Shown piece after piece: positions 48,529-58,243 of a DNA stretch of 64,000 nucleotides (positions within the stretch are counted from its first letter, which is position 1; each line of letters starts with the position of its first letter). Source of the stretch: Nepenthes gracilis (lineage: Eukaryota; Streptophyta; Magnoliopsida; Caryophyllales; Nepenthaceae); the NCBI GenBank assembly GCA_033239525.1, contig BSYO01000013.1, positions 11,680,501 to 11,744,500 on the forward strand, given 5' to 3'. The notes beneath the pieces are model-generated. The model worked only from the letters and a program-made list of their open reading frames with translations, had not been told where the DNA came from and made no database searches. The position numbers were made by a program, and so were the translations under genes.

Positions 48529-51500
48529 GAATAGAGGGAGAGGGGGAGGATTTCTTGAATCCCCGGGATCTATGGTTTTTCGAGAAGAAACTTGTTCACC
48601 TTTTTGAAGATGAACTGGCCTTCAGATCAGATGAGCCAGGAGGGGGAGGTAAGCTCGATGAATTCCGCTTTGGATGAGACCGCTGGGCGCCTTTGAATGG
48701 GCAATGAACACTGTTTTAGGCCAACAGTTAATCTAGGGTCAGAAAGGACCTATTAAGCTCCGACATCGGATCGGGATGAACCAATTAGGATTCGAGCATT
48801 TAGGTTTTAGGGGGCTGGGATCAGAGATGCAACATGAAGGACCACCAACAACATGGCTAGTTGGCAAGCCTGGAGTGTCAATGGTCTCAAATGCCTCTCA
48901 GGGGAAGAATTATCATAGCTGGGGGAAGAACCAAGGCCCACTCCACTGAGGGAGCGAGTGGGACTGCGGCATGGCTTTCTGGTGGGTCAACCGGATCAGC
49001 CTCCTGTAATGTCAAAAACGAGTTGAGGTCGAATTGACGTGATGGGTCAAAACATTTGCAGACGTGGGAGAGCCGCATCTGAATCTGAAGCCTTCATACA
49101 AGGAGATTTTCTGGGAGATGCAGAGGAGGTTTTATCCCGAGGCATACGAACCTGCTTGGCGGATCCAAGGAGTTTGATCTGAGGATCCTTAATCCTACTC
49201 TTTTTTTTGGGACAGCACTACGCAACGGTCTGTGATGGTACTGTTTATTGTTCTTAAAAAAAAAAAAAAAAAGTTTTATTGTGAACCCTGCCACTGGTTT
49301 CATTGGCGTGGAAAGGCTTGATGGGTGCTGATGGAAATATCTGCTGCTCTATTTTCGAATATGGCTTTTACTGGGATTCCAATGATGATGGTGGCCGGGT
49401 GATGACTGACTTGCTGGTCCTGCTTGCCAAACTGGTATGGTGCGGGGTGTTAGGGGCTCCTGGTGATGAAACTGGAGTGACCTCATTGATGCTGAGAGAT
49501 TGCTGGTTGCTGCTGTGGATGCTACCTTAAAGCACGAGCTCAGTTGCTGAAGGAGGGGGTGGAAATGTCCTCTCGTTGAATGTAACTGCTGTGTCTCAAT
49601 GCCGAGGTGGGCTTCGCTCCTGTCTCGTAGATGATTGATGCTGCTGTGCTTCTTCCATGAGTTAGCCGGAGTTATTTTGAGAACAATGTAAAGATGGGCT
49701 GTCTGCACTGTAGACATGAACCTTGTGGGGTGTGGCGGCATGCATTCTGCCTGCATGTAAACTGCTGTTGACGATTTGCAGGTTTTCTTGCCACTCTTGT
49801 TTTCTCGCGCTTTACCTTGATGATGGCTGTCTTCGCGGATCGCATGCTGTTGGTGCGCTTTTCATTCCATGCACAGTCGGACATTTTCGCCTGCTACCCT
49901 TCCAGTGAAGCTGCTGTTGCTCTGATATTGGCAGCTGTGCAGATTGGCGTGGAGTGTGGGGGCAATATGGTTTGTTGCTTATTGCAGTGGCAGTAATTGT
50001 TGAAGGCAGGTTTTTGCCTGATTTTCTACTGGCTCTATTGATGCAGTTAGTTACTGAATTGATGGTAACTTCTGGGTGTGCTGTTGATGTGTGGTTGCAG
50101 CTGCAATGTGCTCCCCTGATTGGAATAATGGGATGTTTTGGGCTGTTGGCAGTCCCGTGTGATATAGTTAGTTGATGCCGGGTGATTGGTTGTTGTTGTG
50201 CTGGTCTGCTTGGGATGACAGCCTTAAACTTTGTTTCTTCGATCCATTCTGTTAGATTGTTCCTTTTGGTTTTTTTGAGGAATTCTCTCATGTACCAAAT
50301 GCTCTAAGATGCCCTAACTTTTTATGTTCTAATTCCAAATCAAAAATTTGAGTTATAAATATTTTTTTTTTTATAATCTTACTCCCTTTAATCCAAAAAT
50401 ACACACTTGCTTAAAAAAAAAAAAAAAAAAGTGATGGTACTCAAATTTAATTTCTCCGAGTTTGATCATCCAAGTGACCGCTTGTTCGAATCATCACCGA
50501 TACCGGCCGGGAGCATCAGCCCGCATTTCGACACAGACCCTACCAAAGCCTAATCGCTCAAGTTTTACGGTGACAAGGTCCAAAAGCAGAGGTTTCCCAA
50601 CCGCACTCGCAATCCAACCTAACCCTAGCGGGTCCAATATTCGACCGGATTCCTGACATGGTGACCCATATAGGGAATGATTTATGCTCCTCACGGATAA
50701 AATCATTCCCGGCTTCCATTTCTTCAGGAAAACGGGTGCCCAGCTATCGTCCAAGGTCCACTAGCCAGACATTTTTCGAGCATGAAGCTAGTGGAAAACC
50801 GAAAGAAAAAAGAACCCCAATTCATTTCCAGCCACATGTTGTAGCTCGAATCGCCTCCAAATTTTTCTAGTGATATTGTTTACAGCATTATAATGAACGG
50901 GATTGCCAGCAAAATATCCAACGAGGGTGGATCCTCATAGGTCCTCACCCGTTGGATTACTTTCCGGGGACAAAATGGTTTGTCCGGTAGCAGAATAATT
51001 TGGAGGGAAGAATTTAAGGGGGAGCTTACCTCCAATGGCCTTCTTTTCAACGATCGAAGCCCAAGATACTCCCTGCTGGCAAGAATCAAGAGTGACAGGA
51101 GTGCGGATGCATCATCTGGAGTGGGCTCAGACTCACCGGACAATAGGGAGCCGCCAAGGGCAGACCTACAGAGGGGACTGCAATTGGGAATGGCCGCAGA
51201 GAGGGTACTACCGAAGACTCAGGCAAGACTCAGGATCCACGCCAGGGAGTCTGGAAGAAAACGAAGATGACAGACCAGCAAAATGGAAGGATGCCGATCA
51301 GGGCATGAGATGGTTTCTGGGGAGCTCGCATCCAATCGCAATTAAACGCAGCAATTGAGCCTACGCTGGAAGGCAATACGCCAGGAGCCAACCATCCAGA
51401 ATCGGGTGGACAAGCAGTGAATCGAATGGAACAGCCGCGAGGGAACAGGAGCGAAGGATGGGTGATGAAGGGAGGGCAGGGTTGAAGCATCTCGGGTTTT

Positions 51501-51870
51501 GTGTGGTCTGAGGATGTGGGAAGTGAGGAGGAGGAAAGCGAGAGGACTTGGTGATTAAGAGGGGCGAGACAGGGGTTAAGGAGAACATGCAACGCCGACA
51601 ATCGTCGGGGCTGGAGACGGCAGAGAGGGGTGGGTATTCGGGATCATTGGACGAGGAGGGGACAAGGGAGGCGGAAGCAGGGAAGGGGCAAATGTGCCAG
51701 GCGGTGGCCGGTCATGGGAAGAGGAGGGGAATAGGGGGCCGAAGTTTCGTGGGGGGATGGTTTCAGGGGAAGGAGGATCGGGCTGGAAGGACGAGGAAGG
51801 AGAGGGAGAGGGGGCGCGGCGCCAGGGGCGCCGGCAGGAAATAAGGTCACTGGACAGGCCAAATTCAAAA
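48523..51870 (-). pseudogene. LINE ORF1, copy 2, split by an insertion
   Basis: This is a copy of 44,376-47,715 with more frameshifts. DUF4283-type pieces occur at 50,494-51,143 (W-G-S-T-L-V-G-type, G-L-G-W-I-A-S-A-V-G-K-P-L-L-L-D). The C-terminal basic part lies at 48,887-49,240. In this copy the C run before the ORF2 start is five, so ORF1 would end at the TAG that overlaps ATGTCTAG. Confidence 0.75.
49243..50430 (+). mobile_element. 1.2-kb LINE 3'-end element in ORF1, copy 2
   Basis: Same insertion as 45,109-46,306, with TSD GTGATGGTACT at 49,232-49,242 and 50,431-50,441. Confidence 0.88.
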
Positions 51871-51935
51871 TCGCAGAGGAAGATGAACAGTGTCAGGCTC
51901 GAGAAAAACGGCGGATGTTTGTTAAAAACTGTGTT

Positions 51936-52049
51936 AAGGGTAAACTTTTTATAGTGACTGGCCCCATCGCACTCAAGGACTCCATAACCTTAAACTTTGC
52001 GGGATTTTGGGAGGCACAGTACCACTTTGGTGCTTGCTGGGATCGAACC
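51936..52049 (-). promoter_or_regulatory. LINE 5' head: B box and TATA-like motif, copy 2
   Basis: The B box on the minus strand is at 52,049-52,040 and the TATA-like stretch at about 51,951-51,942. This is a copy of the region 47,836-47,947 with small deletions. Confidence 0.6.
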
Positions 52050-52080
52050 TGGTGGGGGAGACACTACCGTGTGTTTAACC

Positions 52081-53577
52081 TTTTTTTTATAAGTAAGTGA
52101 TTTGGATTAATGGGAGAAAAGAATTACAAATTAGGATTTATCACCAAGTGTTATTCCGACTTGGGGATAAACCTAAATAGCTAGGGCATGCCCGAGCACT
52201 TTGATACAATAGATGAAACCTACTAAAATATAAAAATGCAGGAATTCATACATTACTAGAAAACCACACAAGATGGTTCCTAAACAAGGAGCAATCCAAT
52301 CCACGCCAAAAACTTCAGCAACAAAGTGAAGCCAGCAGCTAATCAGCCAACAGCCAGCATATTACCAACTCAAGATGAGCTTCAACTTCAGGAACCGGGA
52401 GCAACAGCACCGAGTCCCCATCGAAAAGGTCAGCATACACATCAACAATGAAAGGCATCCGACCAGCAGCTGAATTCCAACAGTAGCAACATCTTTGGCT
52501 AACTAACATAGCAGCAGATCTCAAAAGAACCCTTAAATCCAAGGCTCCAACCTCATAACGCATCATACCAATGCTGGAAATCACCTTGGCAGCTGCACCA
52601 GAGCCCCATCCTAGCAGCATCTTCCAGCCGCAGCTTCACAACCCTGCACCAACAAGGCACATGGGCACCGAACCACAACAAACCAGACAGCAGCACTGGT
52701 GGAGATCTAGCATCAGTTGCAGCACCCAGAACCAGAAAACAGCCCATCTGCCTAAGCAAAACACGTCCAAGAATATGAAAGGCCAATACAGGCCTACCAA
52801 TTCCTTTCAATTTCAGGGACAAATGATTAACTGCAATCACAGCATCAAAAGATGCAACAAACCACACTCCAAAAGCATGCAATAAACAAAATCCAGCACC
52901 AGCGAGCAACAGGCAGAGCATAAAGAGGCAGCAGCATAACATATACCAAGCCCCAAATCTCCAGATCCACCAGACAGCATCGGTGCCAGGGGCAATGAAC
53001 CAACCATCACCAGAAGGCACTATCAGCTGCTCCTGATGCAGTGGACGAAGCATCCGCAAATTCAGCAAGCAAGATTGCAGATAAAAAGATCTCGAGACTT
53101 AAGATAAATCCCATGTCCCTCAATCATATTCTGGCCGCAGCGAAGGATCAATAAAGCCAGAGGGGGCATGTATCAATCAATGCAGCAAGCCATACAAAGA
53201 TGAAGTTGCAGCAAGGCAACAGCATCAATACACTGGCTGAATTAGCCAGACAAGCAGTCCAAAGGACTGCAACACAATCACCGCAATTAATCAGCTCACA
53301 GGCAGGGCATCACCTCAACCAAGAAGAGCAAATAGCCGCCAAAGAGAACCACAGTCAGCTGCTCAGCCCTCAGCCGAAGAAACCCAATCCATAAGCCCAC
53401 GGGCTCCCCCAACCCAATCAACAAATGGAAAACACAGTGAATCAGAGCAGCATCCGAGTACCTTCGGCAACATCACTACTACGAGAAGAGGCAACAGCCC
53501 ACCGGAAGCCCAATCGCAGAAGCCATTAATGCAAACAGGCATCTCACCCCATAAGGCAGCGACCACAGAGACAACAA
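52081..53577 (-). mobile_element. 5'-truncated LINE fragment inside the 5' head of the minus-strand LINE
   Basis: The 3' end (minus strand) is at 52,081 with terminus CACTTACTTAT plus poly(A) and a long stem, about TTAGGTTTATC...GATAAATCCTAA, around 52,125-52,175. The rest is 3'-UTR sequence without an ORF. It separates CCTGGT (53,577 side) from GGTTAAAC (52,080 side), which are adjacent in the intact heads at 6,004 and 53,713, so it inserted there with little or no TSD. Confidence 0.78.
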
Positions 53578-53695
53578 CCAGGATAATTCCGCTTCGGCGG
53601 CCGGAGTGCAACTTGCCGGGGTGAATTTTTGCTAGAGTGCATTTTGCCTGTTCCCTTCCTTTGCCTGGAACGCGCAACAATCCGGAGTGCCTTGA
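53578..53695. other. Head-to-head boundary of two LINEs
   Basis: 53,578-53,598 is the first 21 bases of the minus-strand LINE head. About 95 bases of unassigned, GGAGTG-containing sequence follow, and at about 53,695 the + strand LINE head begins. No other gene is seen. Confidence 0.65.
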
Positions 53696-53708
53696 ATCCG
53701 GTGTGAAT

Positions 53709-53761
53709 TATCCTGGTGGTTAAACACACGGAAGTGTGCCTCCCCCACCCAGGTTCGATCC
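53709..53761 (+). promoter_or_regulatory. Pol III-type A and B boxes in the LINE 5' head
   Basis: The A-box-like TATCCTGGTGG is at 53,709-53,719 and the B box GGTTCGATCC at 53,752-53,761, with the same layout as in the TSD-bounded composite element at 5,986. A TATA-like CTATAAAAAG follows at 53,854-53,863, about 100 bases before the ORF1 ATG. Whether Pol III, Pol II or both use this head cannot be told from sequence. Confidence 0.7.
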
Positions 53762-53963
53762 CCCGCGGAAGCACCAAAGTGGTACTGTGCCTCCCAAAAA
53801 ATCCCGCAAGGGGTTTCTGGGTTATGGGGTCTCGAGTGCGGTGGGACCAGTCACTATAAAAAGCTTACCTTTAACACAGTTTCACTCTCGCTTGTTCTTC
53901 CCTCTCGCTGGCGATTTTTTGAATCCCAGCCCAGGCCGCCTCCCTCCTTCCTTGCCGGCGCCC

Positions 53964-56052
53964 ATGGCGCCGGTCGCCACCCCGCCCTCTCGCCTCTCTG
54001 AGTTTATCTCTCCTCCTTCCTCCCTCGACCCTTCTCTTCAAGCTCCCTCGGTTCCATCTTCTCCATCCTTCCCGTGCCCAGCTACTCCATGGCCATTGAA
54101 TGCCCCGACCTCACCCTCCTCCTCCCATCTCCCCCCCTCAGCTTCGTCCGAGCTCGATTACCCTCCTCTCTCTGCCGTCAAAGGTCATTGCCGCCCAAGA
54201 CGTTGCCGCTTTTCAAATCCTGAGGCCCTCTCTGTTCCATCCGTCTTTCCTTCTATCCTTCCTGCTTCTCCCAATTTGGTTGGCTTAGTGAATCCTGGTC
54301 CCTACTCGCACCCCCCTCTGACCTCTTGCGCCCCTGATGGGGTTTCGCTCGAATCGGTCCCGGCTCCAGCGCGTCCTGCCCTTGCCCTTGTGATTGATCC
54401 CCTCCCTGAGGATGGGTTATCTGTTGATGGCTCGTTGGAAGCGTCTGTTAGTGGTGGGGAGGCCGGGTGCGCACCTCAACCCTGCTGCCCTGCTGGGCCT
54501 CCTCCCATCTTGGCTGTTTCTTCCACTGGGTTGCCAACCCGATCTTCTGATTTCAGCCCTGTGCAGGGCTTTGTTTGCCATGTCGTTCTGGAGGGTTGCC
54601 TGCCGTGCTTCCATTGAATCATGGTGTACCTGATTCTGCCATAGGAGGCGTGCCTTGCCATGCAAACGCCCTTGACCCCTGTTCGTCGAATGCAACTTGG
54701 GCTTCGGTAGTCGAAAGGAGGGCTTTTGGAGGTAAATCCCCTCTCAAATTTTTTCCTCCTTGTTCTCCTGATGGTGAGAATATCATTTTATCCCCCCCTC
54801 CGGATGTCATCCAACAAGGTGAGGACCTATGGGGTTCCACACTCGTGGGTTATTTCGACGGAAATCCAATTCACTTTAATGCAGTTAATATAATTACTAG
54901 GAAAATTTGGAGGCGATTCGAGCTACAGCATGTAGCGGGGAACGAATCGGGTTTCTTTTTCTTCCGTTTTTCATCAAACGCAATGCTTGAAAAATGTCTA
55001 AATAGTGGCCCGTGGTCAATTACCGGCCATACTATTTTCCTTAAGATATGGAAGCCGGGAATGGTTTTATCTCGTGAGGAGCGCAAATCATTCCCTGTTT
55101 GGATCTCCATGTCCGGGATCCCGACTTACCAAAAAAAAAAATGTCTGGGATCCTGGTGGAATTTTGGACCCCTCTGGGTTTGTGCTGGATTGCGAGTGCG
55201 GTTGGAAAACCCCTTAGGTTAGACCCGGTCACAGAAAAACTAGAACGTTTGGGCTTTGCTAGAGTGTGTTGAATTGGGCGCCGAAGCCCCCCGGCCGGAA
55301 GTGGTGAAGATTCACACTAATGGATGCGCTGACCTTGGGGAAGATCAGCTGAGAGAAATTAAAATTGAATACCAACATAAGGCGGCGTGGAGTGCTGCCC
55401 CCAAACAGAGCGGGGGTAAGGGCCCTCCTTCAAAGGCTTCTTGGGTCCCTAAGAAAAAGGTCACTCCACGGACTAATAATGAAATTGCCTCGTCTAAGAG
55501 GTCTCTAGGCAGAAGTGCTGCCTTTCCCTCTGCTTCTTCCGCCCAGAAGGTCTTGTCTTCAAACAATCCCTTCAGCATTCTTGAGGAGCCCATTCCTGAT
55601 GACCCAATGGAGTCCGATGTTCTCATCCCGCCGTTTAATCGGACAGAGGCTCCATTGGATCCCCCTCAAGATGAACCTGGCCCAATTCATCTTGTCCCTC
55701 TCTCAATTGGATCTGGTGAGGGGCGGTTCTCTGATGGGGCTGAGGTCCAGCTCTTGGCCCCCTAGCACCCGATACCGACAGGCCCTGTACTGGATCCGAG
55801 AGTTCCAGTGATGAGGCCCCGGCCCATGATCATCCTGTTTCTAGTCCGGGGGAGGCTGTAGGCCCTGTGGATTGTCCTGGCCAGTCCACCAGTGCTCGTC
55901 CAATCGACTCATTGAGCCTTGTGCCTGCTCCTGATATGTCTGTCTCCAACAGCAGTGCTTTTGTGACTAAGAGCAGGAGACGTAAATCTTCTAAGATGAA
56001 CAGAAATGCCCGGGGGCCTAAGGAGCAGTACCCCCCTTCAGCCGGTCTCTAA
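53964..56052 (+). pseudogene. LINE ORF1 (DUF4283-type), + strand LINE
   Basis: The chosen start is M-A-P-V-A-T-P-P at 53,964. The N-terminal 200 residues are Pro/Ser-rich and probably disordered. A frameshift near 54,600 leads to the DUF4283-like part: W-A-S-V-V-E, G-E-D-L-W-G-S-T-L-V-G-Y-F, R-R-F-E-L, G-P-W-S-I and F-P-V-W-I-S-M-S-G-I-P. That part is broken by an 18-bp micro-insertion at 55,123. The C-terminal part (55,256-55,765 and 55,867-56,052) is basic (S-R-R-R-K-S-S-K) and has no visible CCHC knuckle. The TAA at 56,050-56,052 overlaps the ORF2 ATG. The role is inferred from family: RNA-binding partner of ORF2 in the retrotransposition particle. Confidence 0.85.
55123..55140 (+). mobile_element. 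Micro-insertion: LINE 3' terminus, 18 bp, with TSD
   Basis: GACTTACC plus ten A lies between ATGTCCGGGATCCC (55,109-55,122) and ATGTCTGGGATCCT (55,141-55,154). The related ORF1 at 46.4 kb has this target only once, so the duplication comes from the insertion. The two TSD copies differ at two sites, so it is not recent. Confidence 0.88.
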
Positions 56053-56226
56053 TGATCAACATCGCTTGCTGGAATGTGAGGGGTCTCAATGAGGTTGTAA
56101 AGGCCCATAAAGTTCGCAACCTCATTAGGTCCCACGACTGCTCCATTATCGGCCTGGTTGAGACTAAAGTTGCTGAGAAAAACGCAGCCTCCATCTCGGC
56201 TAGGATTAATCCTCATTGGGTTTGGG

Positions 56227-58243
56227 GCGATGACTCTTCCCTTCCTGGTTGACAGATGCCAAACTGCCTTTGTGGAGGGGGGCAGATTTAGCGATAATAT
56301 CATTTTAGCTCAGGAGCTCCTGCATAAGTATCACCTTGGATCAGACCCGCCTAGATATACTATGAAGGTTGATCTTATGAAAGCTTATGACTCTGTCTAT
56401 TGGGATTTTATTATCAATATTCTGATCCTCATGAAGTTTCCCCCACAAATGGTTGATTGGATTAGTCAGTGCATTACTACTCCAATGTATTCTCTCAACA
56501 TCAACGGGGAAGTTGTTGGCTTCTTCAAAGGTGGCAATGGACTACGCCAAGGGGACCCGTTTTCTCCCTATTTATTTGTCCTTGTGATGGAAGTTCGAAA
56601 TGGCATTATTGAGGTCAAGGCAAGGCGAGATACTAACTTTAAATTTTACTGGAAATGCGCCGAATCACAAATTGTTATGCTTGCCTTTGCTGATGACCTC
56701 CTCCTCTTCTCCCAGGCTGATCCCCAATCAATCCAGATCCTCAAGGAATGCCTTGATGAATTTTAGGATACCTCAGGTCTATCTGCTAATCCGAAGAAGA
56801 GCGAAATCTTCATATGTTCTAAAGACGCATCCCTTCACCAGGATATAGCTGCTATCATGGGATTCAAAGTGGGCAAACTCCCTATAAGATATCTGGGGGT
56901 CCCATTGATCACCTCTAGACTTTCTCGTCTCTGACGATCAGAATCTCTCACTGACAGAATCACTAAGAGGATCACTTCCTGGAAAAGTAGATGGCTCTCC
57001 TTTGGTGGGAGGCTGCAACTCGTGGCCTCCATCCTTTCATCTATACACCTCTACTGGGCCTCTCTTTTTATCTTGCCCAAAACCGTCCTCAAAGCAATTG
57101 ATGGCATTTTGCGTCGTTTCCTTTGGAATGGTTCTTCTGAAGGCAGAGTGAGTGCTAAAGTAGCATGGCACGACATTTGCTTCCCCAAGTCGGAAGGCGG
57201 ACTGGGCATCAAGAACCTATTGGATCAAAATAAGGCTCTCAATTATAAGCTTCTTTGGCGTCTTTTATCTAAAGACCCGAATTCGGCGTGGTCTTCTTGG
57301 ATTTATAAGAACAGAATCAAAGACCGGTGCATTTGGACCCTGAAAATCCCGGCATATGCTCCTTGGAGTTGGCGCAAGATTATGAATCTGAGGCCCTTCA
57401 TGCGCGCCTGCTCCGTTAAAGACATTGGGGATGGGTCTGACACCTTCCTCTGGCACGACAACTGGCACCCCTTAGGCCCCCTGAGTTAGGTGAGTACCGA
57501 CCGTACCCGCCTTGTTTCGGGTCTGCACAGGGATGTTAAGGTTGTTGCAATAATCAGAAATAATGGTTGGTCTTGGCCTAAGCCATTTGACACTGAGATA
57601 TCCCACCTTGCCATGAACATGTCGAAAAATTCCCCTTGTAGCAATCAAAAAGACTCATTGAGGTGGACTGGGAATACAATGGGCAAATTCACGGCTAAGT
57701 CTGCATACCATCTCATCCATCCCCCCAAGCCTAAGGTTAATTGGGCTCCTTTGGTGTGGGGCCCATCCCATATACCGTCCCACGCCTTTACCCTTTGGCT
57801 TGCCATTAAGGGTAGATTGAATACCACTGACCGACTCCACTATATTCCTAACTTGTCTCCCTGCTGCTCACTCTGCAACTCTGAAAATGAAGATCTTGGT
57901 CATCTGTTCTTTTCTTGCCATTTCTCCAGAACCTTATCGGATAAGGTTCGAAGACATTTCGGTATCCACTGGCCCCATCCTAAATGGAATCAAAACATAT
58001 CTTGGGCTGCTTCTATCTGGAAAGGGAAAAATCCTCTGGCTGTCTCAAAACGATTATCCCTGGCCGCCACGGTTTACTTTATATGGAGGGAACGAAATAA
58101 TCGCATATTCCAAAAATCACCCCCCCCATGACGTTTCCCATATCTTCTCTTTGGTGGTTAATGTTGTGAGATTGAAATTAATGACCATCATGGTGCACGA
58201 CAGGGGTATCTCCAGATCGACTCGGATGCGGTGGGGTATATAA
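56227..58243 (+). pseudogene. ORF2 of the inserted LINE (RT to zf-RVT)
   Basis: It starts at D-R-C-Q-T-A-F-V-E-G-G and includes D-L-M-K-A-Y-D-S, G-L-R-Q-G-D-P-F-S-P-Y-L-F-V-L-V-M-E, the catalytic F-A-D-D box (about 56,685-56,700), the S-F-G-G-R-L-Q-L-V-A-S-I linker and zf-RVT C-S-L-C ... H-L-F-F-S-C (57,870-57,915). It ends in M-R-W-G-I and stop. Breaks are a stop at 56,764, a stop near 56,933, a TAG at 57,487 and a frameshift near 58,100. EN and the first RT motifs are missing through 5' truncation, so it is not functional, but RT residues are well preserved. Confidence 0.88.

Larger units (their letters stand above)
48055..52155. repeat. 4.1-kb tandem duplication, copy 2
   Basis: This is a direct copy of 43,904-48,059 with the same inner insertion. 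Differences are mostly one-base losses in C or G runs and changes near CCGG/CAG. At 52,155 it continues into the full LINE fragment, so this copy keeps the original connection to the 5' head. Confidence 0.88.
38546..53598 (-). mobile_element. Full-type minus-strand LINE (5' head to 3' tail), rearranged
   Basis: Reading leftwards: 5' head start GCCGAAGCGGAATTATCC at 53,598-53,581; a LINE fragment inserted in the head (53,577-52,081); the rest of the head with B box and TATA-like motif; ORF1; then a 4.1-kb tandem copy of the same 5' region (48,059-43,904); ORF2 (44,383-40,734); 3' UTR (40,733-38,546) with hairpin and poly(A). Without inserts and the duplication it is about 8.2 kb. No convincing TSD was found, partly because both flanks are repeat-rich. 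Confidence 0.8.

Noticed and set aside
38546..53598. TSD for the full minus-strand LINE
   Set aside because: GTCTCAAGCTTG on the left and GAGTGCAACTTG on the right are only loosely similar, so I do not claim a TSD.
53700..53775. A functional tRNA gene
   Set aside because: B box and A-box-like sequences are present, but the arms do not pair as a full cloverleaf and the same sequence recurs as element heads.
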